This document shows positions 17,330 to 24,746 of a stretch of 64,000 nt of DNA, piece after piece. Position numbers and translations under genes: made by a program. This stretch comes from Streptomyces sp. NBC_01294. Lineage in GTDB: Bacteria > Actinomycetota > Actinomycetes > Streptomycetales > Streptomycetaceae. How positions within the stretch are numbered: the stretch's first letter is position 1; every line of letters starts with the position of its first letter. The stretch is taken from positions 7,159,501 to 7,223,500 of the forward strand of contig NZ_CP108423.1 in assembly GCF_035917235.1 (NCBI RefSeq). Reading direction: 5' to 3'. The notes under the pieces were generated by a model. That model ran no database searches, was not told the origin of the DNA, and saw only the letters and a list, made by a program, of their open reading frames with translations.

Positions 17330-17473
17330 GTGAACCGACGTACGGAGCCGGAGCCTGGCGGAGCATCGGCCGGGAGCCGTGCTGGCCCTGGCCACCACCG
17401 GGTTCGCGCTCTGCTTCTGGGCATGGTCGGCAACCTCGCTGCCGCCAACCTTGACCAGCTGGCGAAGCCGTGA
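17330..17473 (+). pseudogene. N-terminal relic of a NarK-type nitrate/nitrite transporter
   Basis: A GTG at 17330 opens a short frame, and after one frame change the sequence reads VLALATTGFALCFWAWS, like the first transmembrane helix of NarK nitrate/nitrite MFS transporters. A further frame change gives LLGMVGNLAAANLDQL and a stop at 17473. Nothing else of the ~450-residue transporter follows. It is a broken relic with at least one frameshift and a large deletion, and marks a recombination or decay point near the end of the iron block. Confidence 0.5.
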
Positions 17474-17648
17474 AACGGAGCCGCAAGCAGATCCAGTACC
17501 GACCACACCTGGTCGGCGGATGCCTGGCGGGAACCGGCCTGAGCATGGAGAGCTGACCCCGACGAGGCCGACATCACGCATTCAAGGTCAGTGCGGGCAG
17601 CGAAGACGGCCTGTGTCTGCTGGTATGTGCGGTGGAACGGCGATCGCG

Positions 17649-17669
17649 CTGGCCCGCGCATGGCCCGGA
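17649..17669. repeat. Copy 2 of the 21-bp direct repeat
   Basis: Starts CTGGCCCGCGCATGG; 19 of 21 bases match copy 1 at 8428, which it pairs with across the 9.2-kb iron block. Confidence 0.4.
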
Positions 17670-17748
17670 TCTTCTCTATGACGTGGGATACCGGAGGAAA
17701 GTGAACTCTGGAATCACCCGACTTCTGTGGCGTCCCGGGACCAGGGAA

Positions 17749-17785
17749 CGGTGCCTGACCTGCCTATTGCGCAGGTCAGGCACCG
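17749..17785 (-). terminator. Perfect 15-bp hairpin terminator
   Basis: CGGTGCCTGACCTGC at 17749-17763 pairs exactly with 17771-17785 around a 7-base loop. It lies just downstream of the minus-strand ORF ending at 17796. Confidence 0.8.
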
Positions 17786-17795
17786 TGCTCAAAGT

Positions 17796-18029
17796 TTAGA
17801 AGAAGCCGATCTTCTTGGGGGAATAACTTACTAATAAGTTCTTCGAGTGCTGGTGGTACACGCACCATGCCGCTCCTGACCAGGCAAAATAGAGGGATCC
17901 GTCGTCGATCGTGCGGTGCTGGCCCGTAGCTGGCCCGGATCTTGCTCCGCCCAGGGGCGCAACCAACGGTTCGCTGCGGCCTCGAGTGGAAGCCGGAGGG
18001 GGAAAGCCGGAGGGGGAACCGTGCGTCAT
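17796..18029 (-). CDS. Short ORF fused to the leader repeat, probable gene relic, 77 aa
   Basis: Starts at ATG 18029 behind GGGGGGTGAC, which is the ribosome binding site carried by the duplicated leader. The first residues (MTHGSPS) correspond to those of copy A. The middle is low-complexity, but the last ~37 residues look like a real protein end: TIDDGSLYFAWSG, AAWCVYHQHSKN and SYSPKKIGFF, followed by a perfect terminator. This suggests the 3' end of an unrelated, possibly secreted, protein fused to the leader by a deletion. I recognise no family. The AT-richer end (for example AATAACTTACTAATAAG) differs from its surroundings. Confidence 0.45.
   Translation of the reverse strand: MTHGSPSGFPPPASTRGRSEPLVAPLGGARSGPATGQHRTIDDGSLYFAWSGAAWCVYHQHSKNLLVSYSPKKIGFF
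17919..17939. repeat. Copy 3 of the 21-bp repeat (diverged)
   Basis: CTGGCCCG, four different bases, then TGGCCCGGA; 17 of 21 bases match copy 2, and both continue with TCTT. Confidence 0.35.
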
Positions 18030-18340
18030 TGTCACCCCCCATGTAGGACCCACGACCGTCACTGGGCGGCACTGGGCGTCAGCTTCGACGGAGCTCCCAT
18101 GCATCGGATGCCTCGACTTGTCCCGATGGCGCACCACATGGAGTGCGTGGCGATCCTGGAGCCGTTGGCGAAGGGTGCCTGACCTGCAGGTTTGTCGGTG
18201 CGCATTATGTGCGTTGTGGGCGTTACAGGTGATATCTTGACGCTCGCTCGACGCTTGCCCGACTGGATTTCTGACGGATCGTCATTAGTGGAAAGTCGCC
18301 TCTCGTGGCAGATTGCAGCCCTGGTGCGGAGGGTGGCTTT
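18012..18340 (-). repeat. Duplicated promoter/leader segment, copy B
   Basis: Second copy of the segment at 9418-9760. It is preceded by a 14-bp tandem duplication of AGCCGGAGGGGGAA at about 17991-18018. On the minus strand it provides phased operator repeats, leader, ribosome binding site and the ATG at 18029. Its upstream end faces corA1, so the two promoters are back to back. Confidence 0.7.
18237..18264 (-). promoter_or_regulatory. 11-bp-phased direct repeats in copy B
   Basis: TTGACG at 18237, TCGACG at 18248 and CCGACT at 18259 keep exact 11-base spacing. The conserved block GATATCTTGACGCT is shared with copy A. Confidence 0.45.
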
Positions 18341-18473
18341 GTCCACTGTTCGAGGCCGGACTCCGCCCACGCTTGATACCTTGTCGGGCTTTCCCTGCCG
18401 AACACGTTCCGTGACGGTCGGAAGGTCTTCCGCGTGGCGTCAGACTGGCCGGTGGTCCGCCGAAGGAGTCGTA

Positions 18474-19562
18474 GTGTCGATGTTCAGCAACATCCGTCAG
18501 GCGGTGCGCCGCAGTTACCGGCGTGCCGTGGACCTCAGCCACCCGGCGCGGTCGCCGCTGGGCAGTGCGGTCGTGAACTGCGTGGTCTACGTCGACGGCG
18601 TACGGCAGCACGGTGACTGCGAGGCGGACGAGGCCCTGCGGCGGGTACGCAAGTCGGGGGACGGATTCGTCTGGATCGGTTTGCACGAGCCGGACCAGGA
18701 GGAGTTCGCCGGCCTCGCCGAGCTGTTCGGCCTTCACCCGCTCGCGATCGAGGACGCGGTCCACGCGCATCAGCGGCCCAAGGTGGAGCGGTACGATGAC
18801 ACGCTGTTCGCGGTCTTCAAGACCGTGCGCTACGTCGAGCACGGGGAGCTGACGGCCACCAGTGAGGTGGTGGACACCGGCGAGCTGATGGCCTTCGTCG
18901 GCGCGGATTTCGTGATCACGATCCGGCACGGTGGGCACGGCTCTCTGGGCCCGCTGCGGGAGGTTCTCGAAGCCACGCCGGAGCAGCTGGTCAAGGGGCC
19001 GGCCGCGGTCCTGCACGCCATAGCGGATCATGTGGTCGACGACTACCTGGCCGTCACGGACGCGGTGCAGAGCGATATCGACGCCGTGGAGACCGCCGTC
19101 TTCAGCGATCACAGCGGCCGGGGCGACGCGGGCCGGATCTACCAGCTCAAGCGGGAGCTGCTGGAACTGAAGCGGGCCGCGGCGCCGCTGGACCGGCCGC
19201 TGCAGCAGCTCGCCACCCAGCCCATGCCCGTCATCGAGCCGGACATCCGTGCCTACTTCCGTGACGTGGCCGATCACCTGACCCGGGCCACGGAACAGAT
19301 CGCCTCCTACGACGCGCTGCTCGACTCCATCCTGCAGGCCCACCTCGCGCAGGTGACCGTCGCCCAGAACGAGGACATGCGCAAGATCACGGCCTGGGCC
19401 GCGATCATCGCCGTGCCGACGATGGTGTGCGGGGTCTACGGCATGAACTTCGACCACATGCCCGAACTGCGCTGGACCTACGGCTATCCCCTGGTCCTCG
19501 GCGTCATCACCGTCGCCTGTTTCGTCATCCACCGGGGCTTCCGCCGCAACGGCTGGCTCTGA
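18474..19562 (+). CDS. corA: CorA-family Mg2+/Co2+ channel (corA1), 362 aa
   Basis: Pentameric divalent-cation channel of the CorA family. A long N-terminal cytoplasmic domain (IEDAVHAHQRPKVERYDDTL) and a helical stalk lead to two C-terminal transmembrane helices. The signature YGMNF lies between TM1 (ITAWAAIIAVPTMVCGV) and TM2 (YPLVLGVITVACFVI), and the protein ends in basic residues. The GTG at 18474 follows AAGGAG at good spacing; ATG 18480 is an alternative. It lies convergent to a second, related corA operon on the other strand. Confidence 0.92.
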   Translation: MSMFSNIRQAVRRSYRRAVDLSHPARSPLGSAVVNCVVYVDGVRQHGDCEADEALRRVRKSGDGFVWIGLHEPDQEEFAGLAELFGLHPLAIEDAVHAHQRPKVERYDDTLFAVFKTVRYVEHGELTATSEVVDTGELMAFVGADFVITIRHGGHGSLGPLREVLEATPEQLVKGPAAVLHAIADHVVDDYLAVTDAVQSDIDAVETAVFSDHSGRGDAGRIYQLKRELLELKRAAAPLDRPLQQLATQPMPVIEPDIRAYFRDVADHLTRATEQIASYDALLDSILQAHLAQVTVAQNEDMRKITAWAAIIAVPTMVCGVYGMNFDHMPELRWTYGYPLVLGVITVACFVIHRGFRRNGWL

Positions 19563-19596
19563 CCCGCTCTCGCCGGGCGACCGGGAGGGCGAGACC

Positions 19597-19683
19597 CTAT
19601 CCGCTGAGGTAGATCCAGATCACGATGAACGCGATCCAGGACGCGATCGCGGCGACGAACAGCTTCGGAAGGTGCTTGCGCAC
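19597..19683 (-). CDS. 28-residue single-pass membrane peptide behind corA2
   Basis: Starts GTG 19683 with a strong ribosome binding site (GGAGGGAGATC) and stops at 19597. The sequence opens MRKHLPKLFVAAIASW, continues IAFIVIWIYLSG and is one basic N-terminal segment plus one transmembrane helix. It begins 23 bases after the corA2 stop on the same strand, so it is in the same transcript. Small membrane peptides are known to regulate Mg2+ transporters in other bacteria. A role in CorA control is my inference from position only. Confidence 0.7.
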   Translation of the reverse strand: MRKHLPKLFVAAIASWIAFIVIWIYLSG

Positions 19684-19706
19684 AGCTGATCTCCCTCCTT
19701 ACGGGT

Positions 19707-20855
19707 TCAGAGCCAGTCCCTGCGCTTGAAGACCACGTACAGGCTGAGGCACACCACACCCATGAGGGCCAGGGCGAAGGGGTAGCCGACGGCCCACTTG
19801 AGCTCGGGCATGGTCTCGAAGTTCATGCCGTAGATCGTGCCGACCAGAGTCGGTGCGAAGAGGATCGCCGCCCAGGACGAGATCTTCTTGATCTCCTCGT
19901 TCTGGGCGTGGCTGGCGTGGGCCAGCTGCTTCATCTCTTCGTTCTGCTGCTGGGTGACGAGCGTGGCGTTCACGGCCAGGATGTCCTGTAGAGCGAGGCG
20001 GAAGCCGTCGACGCGCTCGGTGACGTGGGTGGCGTGGTCGGCGACGTCGCGCAGGTAGCGGCGCAGTTCCTCGTCGATGCCGTACTTCTCGAATCCGGCC
20101 GTCAGCCCTTCCAGGATCCTGATCAGCGGTCTGGTGGCGCGCTGGAATTCCACCATTTCCCGGGAGAGTTCGTAGATGCGGCGGGAGACCTTCGGGTCGC
20201 CGCGGAAGACCTCGGTCTCGATCTCGTCGACGTCGTTCTCCACGCCGACCACCACCGGCGCATAGTCGTCGACGACCGCGTCGAGGATCGCGTACAGCAC
20301 GGCCTCGGGACCCTGCTTGAGGAGATCCGGGCTGTCCTCCATGCGACGCCGGACAGCGGCCAGGTTCGGGGCGGCGCCGTGGCGGACAGTGATCACGAAA
20401 TCGGGTCCGACGAAGATGTGCAGCTCGCCGAAGTCGACCTCTTCGGCGTCGTCCAGGTAGCGGGCGGCGCGCAGGACGACGAACAGGGTGTCGCCGTAGC
20501 GTTCCAGCTTGGGCCGCTGGTGGGCTTCCAGGGCGTCCTCGACCGCGAGGGGGTGCAGGTCGAATTCCTCGGCGACGGACAGCAGCTCGGCCTCGGTCGG
20601 CCGGTGCAGGCCGATCCAGGCCATCCCGCCGTCCTCCTCGCGAAGCTTGCCGAAGGTCTCGGCGAGCGAGTCATGGGTACTGGTGCGGACTCCGTCGCGG
20701 TAGATCGCGGCAGTGATCACGCTGGACTCGCGGACCGCCTGCGGCTCGGCCGCGGCGGCCGGTCCGCGCTGCTCGGCGGCAGGGCGGGGCTGGGAGGGGC
20801 GCTTGGCGGGCTTCTTGAACGCGCGCAGGGCACGCAGGTGACGACGCTCGGACAC
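19707..20855 (-). CDS. corA: CorA-family Mg2+/Co2+ channel (corA2), 382 aa
   Basis: Second CorA paralogue, similar to corA1 throughout (EDALEAHQRPKLERYGDTLF, FVGPDFVITVRHG) with an added Pro/Ala/Arg-rich N-terminal tail of about 45 residues. The pore motif YGMNF follows TM1 (ISSWAAILFAPTLVGTI), and TM2 is FALALMGVVCLSLYVV. The stalk contains a near-repeat around AHASHAQNEEIKK. The GTG 20855 is chosen because GAAGGA precedes it and homology begins soon after. The gene is co-transcribed with the 28-residue peptide gene downstream. Confidence 0.92.
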   Translation of the reverse strand: MSERRHLRALRAFKKPAKRPSQPRPAAEQRGPAAAAEPQAVRESSVITAAIYRDGVRTSTHDSLAETFGKLREEDGGMAWIGLHRPTEAELLSVAEEFDLHPLAVEDALEAHQRPKLERYGDTLFVVLRAARYLDDAEEVDFGELHIFVGPDFVITVRHGAAPNLAAVRRRMEDSPDLLKQGPEAVLYAILDAVVDDYAPVVVGVENDVDEIETEVFRGDPKVSRRIYELSREMVEFQRATRPLIRILEGLTAGFEKYGIDEELRRYLRDVADHATHVTERVDGFRLALQDILAVNATLVTQQQNEEMKQLAHASHAQNEEIKKISSWAAILFAPTLVGTIYGMNFETMPELKWAVGYPFALALMGVVCLSLYVVFKRRDWL

Positions 20856-21254
20856 GACGGAGTCCTTCGGCAGGCAGGGAGGAGAAGGCGTTGGGGATGC
20901 ACGAGGGCACGCCGCTGACACCGCCTTCCGATCCGCCTAGGGGCAGGTCGTGGCAGCGTCCCGCGGCGTGCGACTAGGAGGTTCACCACACATCGTGGGT
21001 CTCACCTGCCTTTCGGTACGCGCGGGACATAGGCCGTCGAGCAGGGTATACCCGCCGGATGAACCCTTTGGACCAGTGATCGCGGCACGCCATCGCCCAT
21101 GCCCGGAATTCCCCGATTGAGGAGGTGCTCAGGTGGCGGCCCCAGCGCCGTCGCCGCGCCCGGCCAGCCCGGCGAAGGGAGGTGCGGTTCTTGGGGCTGG
21201 CAGGCAGTGCGCCCCAGGCCCGGCCGCAAGGCCACCGCGTCTGGGACCGACTGC
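20856..21254. other. corA2 upstream region and kdpF1 downstream region
   Basis: No convincing gene. The minus strand from about 21015 to 20856 is a long GC-rich leader of corA2 with AGGTGAGAC near 21005 and GACGCTGCCACGACC near 20955. These recall pieces of Mg2+-sensing leaders, but the full M-box pattern is not there. Confidence 0.4.
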
Positions 21255-21344
21255 TCAGAACTTTTCCGGGAAGAGGAATGCCAGGACGAGATATCCGACC
21301 AGGCTCACTGCGATGACGATGCCTACGACAGTCTCGGTACTCAC
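21255..21344 (-). CDS. kdpF: Orphan KdpF-like peptide (kdpF1), 29 aa
   Basis: Single-helix peptide identical in plan to KdpF, the small subunit that stabilises the KdpFABC K+ pump. It starts GTG 21344 (MSTETVVGIVIAVSLVGYLV) and ends FLFPEKF before TGA. The two other kdpF genes in the window share N/TE-VVG and the P-E-K/R-F end. No kdpA, kdpB or kdpC lies beside it. Its upstream side carries four CGTCAG units at 11-bp phase, so it is probably controlled like the kdp operon. Confidence 0.85.
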   Translation of the reverse strand: MSTETVVGIVIAVSLVGYLVLAFLFPEKF

Positions 21345-21419
21345 CCGTACTCGCCCTTACCCCTCATGAGGACTTCAACCTCACCAGCGAACGGCATCTT
21401 AGGCGTGCGCGATAGGGCC

Positions 21420-21470
21420 CTGACGCAGTCCTGACGCCTCCTGGGCGGGGCGCTGACGCGGAACTGACGT
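21420..21470 (-). promoter_or_regulatory. 11-bp-phased CGTCAG repeats upstream of kdpF1
   Basis: CTGACG starts at 21420, 21431, 21453 and 21464, giving spacings of 11, 22 and 11. On the minus strand this is four CGTCAG units ahead of kdpF1. Helical phasing of direct repeats at 11 bp is characteristic of OmpR/PhoB-family response regulators such as KdpE. Confidence 0.7.
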
Positions 21471-21511
21471 CGAGGCGGTGTGGCCTTCCCGCGTGGTGCC
21501 GGCTCAGGGCA

Positions 21512-21592
21512 CCGTCGTTCTGGCGACGTCGTCCGCCACTCGTCGCCCTGGGGCATCACGTGATCAAACCGGATGCTCAGCCAGAACGACGG
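21512..21592. repeat. 13-bp perfect inverted repeat
   Basis: CCGTCGTTCTGGC at 21512-21524 is exactly complementary to GCCAGAACGACGG at 21580-21592, with 55 bases between. Confidence 0.7.
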
Positions 21593-21744
21593 AGCCCTGG
21601 TGCTGGGTGATGCGCGTGGTCGTGGTCTTCCGTTGCCGAGGGATCTCCGTGCCTTCGGTGCACTATCTCGCTGGCCTCGCCATTGCGCTGAAATCCAGTG
21701 CTCCCCGGATCCGAGGTGGTCGACCTCTGAGTCAACGGCCTGGG

Positions 21745-22935
21745 TCAATGTCGAACGGGGCACCCGTCCTGGCCTGACGCATCGTCAGGCTCGCGGTCGT
21801 CGGGGTAGAAGTTGGGGCGCTGGTCGGCGTCGTCGTAGTAGCGGTGGAAGACGGGGGTGATGCCGCCTGACACCGGGGGGACGATCCAGCTCCAGTCCAC
21901 GGGGACGGAGCGGCCGTGGCGTTGTTCTTTGCCCAGGTGGGTGAGGAAGTTGCGGGATTCGGTGTGGTGGTCGCTGATCCGGGCGCCCGCGGTATGGAAG
22001 GAGTGCAGGACGGCGACGTTGAGTTCGACCAGTGCGCGGTCGCGCCACAGCGTGCTCTCCCTGCTGGTGTCCAGGCCGAGGCAGGCGGCGACGGTGGGCA
22101 GCAGGTTGTAGCGGTCCTCGTCGACGAGGTTGCGGGCGCCGATCTCGGTGCCCATGTACCAGCCGTTGAACGGGGCGAGCGGGTAGTCGATGCCGCCGAC
22201 CCGCAGGCGCATGTTGGAGATGGCCGGTACGGCGTGCCAGCGCAGGCCCAGATCGTCGATTCGCCGACAGTCCGGGTGGGTGATGGGGACCTCCAGGATC
22301 AGATCCCGCGGCAGGTCGAAGAGCTGGGGCTTGTCATCAGCGGTGTCTATCACCAGGGGCAGTACGTCGAAAGGGCCACTGGGACCCTGCCAGCCGAGCC
22401 TGCGCACCAGCTCGGTGAAGCCCACGTACGCCGCGTCGCCCAGTACCGTGCCGTCGTCGCGGCGGAGGCCGGCGTAGCGGATGAGCTGGTCGTTCCACAC
22501 CCGGGGGGCACGTCGGCCGGGTGTGTCGGGGGCGAAGACGCTGATCACGGGGCGGATGCGGCCGAGGTTGGTCGCCTGGCGCAGGTGTTCGCACAGGTGC
22601 TGGTGGATCTCTTCCGGATGGGTGGCGTCGCGGCGGTCCAGGACACGCAGGCTGTTCCAGTACAGGCGGCCGATGCAGCGCCTGGAGTTGCGCCACGCGA
22701 CGCGGGCACCGAAGGCGAGTTCGCCCGGGGTGTGGCGGTAGGTGCCCGCGTCGTCGATGGCGGCCCGCACCTGGTGGAGGCGCCGGTCGAGCGGGACGGA
22801 CTGGCGGGGATGCTCGGCATGGAACTGGCGCAGGAACTCCTCGGCCTCGTCCCGGTCCGTGACAGCGATGCCGTCAGGTCCCGAGGCGGTGGCAGGGTGG
22901 GCGGACGTGAGGGTGGGAAGGGCGTTGGAGTTCAC
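21745..22935 (-). CDS. Bacterial nitric oxide synthase oxygenase (TxtD-like), 396 aa
   Basis: Heme and pterin enzyme that oxidises L-arginine to citrulline and NO using external redox partners. The heme-ligand region WRNSRRCIGRLYW matches the NOS signature, with Cys as axial ligand. Family blocks follow: ISVFAPDTPGRRAPRVWNDQ, PFNGWYMGTEIGARNL and WIVPPVSGGITPVFH. The length fits bacterial NOS (350-400), so there is no reductase domain. The start GTG 22935 follows GAGGAA. It is the last gene of a minus-strand operon, 41 bases behind a TxtE-like P450. In thaxtomin biosynthesis the same pair (TxtD, TxtE) makes NO and uses it to nitrate tryptophan. Confidence 0.92.
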   Translation of the reverse strand: MNSNALPTLTSAHPATASGPDGIAVTDRDEAEEFLRQFHAEHPRQSVPLDRRLHQVRAAIDDAGTYRHTPGELAFGARVAWRNSRRCIGRLYWNSLRVLDRRDATHPEEIHQHLCEHLRQATNLGRIRPVISVFAPDTPGRRAPRVWNDQLIRYAGLRRDDGTVLGDAAYVGFTELVRRLGWQGPSGPFDVLPLVIDTADDKPQLFDLPRDLILEVPITHPDCRRIDDLGLRWHAVPAISNMRLRVGGIDYPLAPFNGWYMGTEIGARNLVDEDRYNLLPTVAACLGLDTSRESTLWRDRALVELNVAVLHSFHTAGARISDHHTESRNFLTHLGKEQRHGRSVPVDWSWIVPPVSGGITPVFHRYYDDADQRPNFYPDDREPDDASGQDGCPVRH

Positions 22936-22976
22936 GGTTTCCTCGCATGAGGCGGGGGGCGCCGGGGTGGCTCCCG

Positions 22977-24197
22977 TCAGCTGAGCCTGAGAGGCAGCGA
23001 CTGCAGGGACCGGAATTCGAGGTTCGGGTTCCAGGTGGGCTCGCCGGCCAGCCGGATGCCGGGGAAGCGTGCGAGTAGTGCGACGAAGAACCATTTGAGC
23101 TGCAGGTTGGCGATCTGCCTGCCGAGGCAGGAATGGAGCCCGAGGCCGAAGGACAGATGCTTGGCGCTGTTGGACCGGTCGAGATCGAACGCGCCGGGCC
23201 GCTCGAACACGCCGGGGTCCCGGTTTGCCGCGCCCAGGAAGAGGGCGACACTCTGCCCCGCCCCGATGCGTACGCCGGCCACCTCGACGTCCGTCTTCGC
23301 GACGCGCCAGGTGAATTGGTTGGACGCGTTGTAGCGGACGACCTCGTTCGCCGTGTTGTCGACGCATGCGGAGTCAGCCAGGAAGCGGGCGATCTGATCC
23401 GGGTTGTGGGCGAAGGAGAGCATGCCGCTGCTGAGGGAGCCTGGTGTTGTGGGGGCGAACAATGCGATGAAGAGCAGCACGAGTTGGTGCACCGTCTGCT
23501 CCGGCGTGGTCTCGGTCAGGTGGTCCTGGGCGGCCGCGAGGCGTGCGATGACCGTGTCCGGGACGACTTTGCCGCGCTTGCCCTCGACGAGCTCCGACGC
23601 GTAGGTGTGCAGGTCCGTGAGGAGTTCGAGGAGACGGTCGAGCTGCACCGGTTGGTCCTGGGGCCCGGACCAGTACGTCATGAGGGTGTCCACGCACGGT
23701 ATGACGAAGTCCAGGTCCTCCTCCGGCACACCGAAGGCTCGTACGGCCGAGCGCACGGGGAGCTCGGCGGCCAGAGCGGAGACCGCGTCGATCTCCTTGG
23801 TGCGGACGGGGACCGAGGCGACCAGGTCGGTCGCGACGCGCTCGATGACCTGGCTGTAGTGCTCGTGGGCGGCGCGGGTGAAGCCCGCCTGCGTGGACCT
23901 GCGGAGCGCGTCGTGACGCGGCGGGTCGGTGTACATCATGACGTTCTTGGTGAACCGGTGGTAGATGCTTTCGGGCGGCAGCGGCTGGCCCGGGAACTTC
24001 ACGTCCAGCACCTCTTCCATCCGTTCGGCCTTGAGCCTGGGGTCCTTCAGCGCGGCGGCGCAGTCGGCGTACTTCATGACCGCCCAGGCGTTCAGGCCTT
24101 CGGACCAGTGGACCGGTTCGCGCTGAGCGAGGTCGGTGTAGACGGGATAGGGGTCGGGCACGATGGACGGGTCCGAGAGCGGTGAGGGCATGGTCAC
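22977..24197 (-). CDS. TxtE-like tryptophan-nitrating cytochrome P450 with Trp176, 406 aa
   Basis: P450 that should use NO and O2 to nitrate the indole ring of L-tryptophan. It aligns end to end and without gaps with TxtE as I recall it (406 residues). Arg59, Tyr175, Thr250, Asn293, Thr296 and Glu394, the TxtE substrate-contact residues, are conserved, and the heme loop is GLGLHSC with Cys357. The exception is residue 176: TxtE has His (TYHSGP), here the codon at 23670-23672 is Trp (TYWSGP). Engineered aromatic changes at His176 shift TxtE nitration from C4 to C5. The start GTG 24197 follows AAGGAG and overlaps the cupin stop by four bases. Confidence 0.92.
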   Translation of the reverse strand: MTMPSPLSDPSIVPDPYPVYTDLAQREPVHWSEGLNAWAVMKYADCAAALKDPRLKAERMEEVLDVKFPGQPLPPESIYHRFTKNVMMYTDPPRHDALRRSTQAGFTRAAHEHYSQVIERVATDLVASVPVRTKEIDAVSALAAELPVRSAVRAFGVPEEDLDFVIPCVDTLMTYWSGPQDQPVQLDRLLELLTDLHTYASELVEGKRGKVVPDTVIARLAAAQDHLTETTPEQTVHQLVLLFIALFAPTTPGSLSSGMLSFAHNPDQIARFLADSACVDNTANEVVRYNASNQFTWRVAKTDVEVAGVRIGAGQSVALFLGAANRDPGVFERPGAFDLDRSNSAKHLSFGLGLHSCLGRQIANLQLKWFFVALLARFPGIRLAGEPTWNPNLEFRSLQSLPLRLS

Positions 24198-24733
24198 GGG
24201 GTCTCCTTCTGGTGTCCGAAGTCGGGGATCGCGGTCGGGATGCCGGGAGGTCCGAGCACCTCGATTCCGTACTCGGCGGCGATGGCGGGCAGCCGCTCAA
24301 GGTCCAGCGGGGCGATCTCTTCCGACGGAATCTCCAGGGCGCGCGCGGGCCTCCCGAGGGAACGCGTGAACCCGTCGAATCCTCCGGGCTCCGTGACATG
24401 GAGGAACCTGGCCTCGTCAGAGGTCACGAGGAACGTGTGGGGCACATGGCGGGGGCCGTAGACGAAAGCCCCGGTCTTTGCCTGAATGACCTGGCCCGCC
24501 ACCCAGAAGGCCATCTCCCCATCGAGTACGTACCACCACTCGTCATCGTTGTGGTGCACGTGCAGTGGCGAGCCTGAACCGCGCCGGCCGAGGTGTTCGA
24601 TGACGGACGCCGCCCCGTTCATTTCCGCCGACGAACCCTTGACCGTCGCAAGGAAATCAAGAAACCAAAGCGCCTCTCCCTCACCCTCGGCGCGATGCAG
24701 AGCGATCGGTGCGGACCTGCCAGTCTCTGTCAT
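24194..24733 (-). CDS. Cupin-domain protein in the nitration operon, 179 aa
   Basis: Single-domain cupin, probably a metal-dependent enzyme acting on the pathway intermediate. Cupin motif 1 is visible at about residues 55-75 ([20 protein letters not shown], giving H-x-H and a downstream E), and motif 2 near 95-110 ([14 protein letters not shown]). The C-terminal 50 residues are a helical extension. The ATG 24733 lies 13 bases after the membrane P450 stop, and its TGA overlaps the GTG of the nitrating P450. Thaxtomin clusters as I know them contain no such cupin. A dioxygenase or isomerase role on an aromatic substrate is possible but not shown. Confidence 0.85.
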   Translation of the reverse strand: MTETGRSAPIALHRAEGEGEALWFLDFLATVKGSSAEMNGAASVIEHLGRRGSGSPLHVHHNDDEWWYVLDGEMAFWVAGQVIQAKTGAFVYGPRHVPHTFLVTSDEARFLHVTEPGGFDGFTRSLGRPARALEIPSEEIAPLDLERLPAIAAEYGIEVLGPPGIPTAIPDFGHQKETP

Positions 24734-24746
24734 ATATCGGATCCTT

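Larger units (their letters stand above)
17133..18473. other. Fragment-rich region between osmC-like gene and corA1
   Basis: No full-length known gene. It holds a narK-like fragment (17330-17473), two 21-bp repeats, a terminator, a short minus-strand ORF (17796-18029), the second copy of the promoter/leader repeat and the corA1 upstream region. Confidence 0.7.
21345..21744. other. Region between NO-synthase gene and kdpF1
   Basis: Holds the kdpF1 operator (21420-21470) and a 13-bp perfect inverted repeat (21512-21524 with 21580-21592), with no gene in it. The inverted repeat could be a long-range terminator for the NO-synthase operon or the ends of a miniature mobile element. Confidence 0.5.

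Noticed and set aside
17916..18182. Plus-strand ORF ending LEPLAKGA, whose end is also seen at 9582
   Set aside because: The shared end first suggested a conserved protein C-terminus, but 45 bases are identical without any silent change, and the ribosome binding site, ATG and operators are on the other strand. Minus-strand leader is the better reading.
18059..18370. Minus-strand ORF reading ...GSRIATHSMWCAIG... in copy B of the leader repeat
   Set aside because: Copy A has a stop and no start in the same frame, so the leader is not under protein-coding constraint there. Treated as leader DNA.
20856..21020. M-box (ykoK) Mg2+ riboswitch before corA2
   Set aside because: Only isolated pieces match; the conserved core and the CGUCGAAAGACG-type element are missing. 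Kept as a low-score finding, not as a feature.
21002..21235. 77-codon minus-strand ORF behind kdpF1
   Set aside because: Low complexity, Pro/Gly/Arg rich, no ribosome binding site and no resemblance to kdpA.
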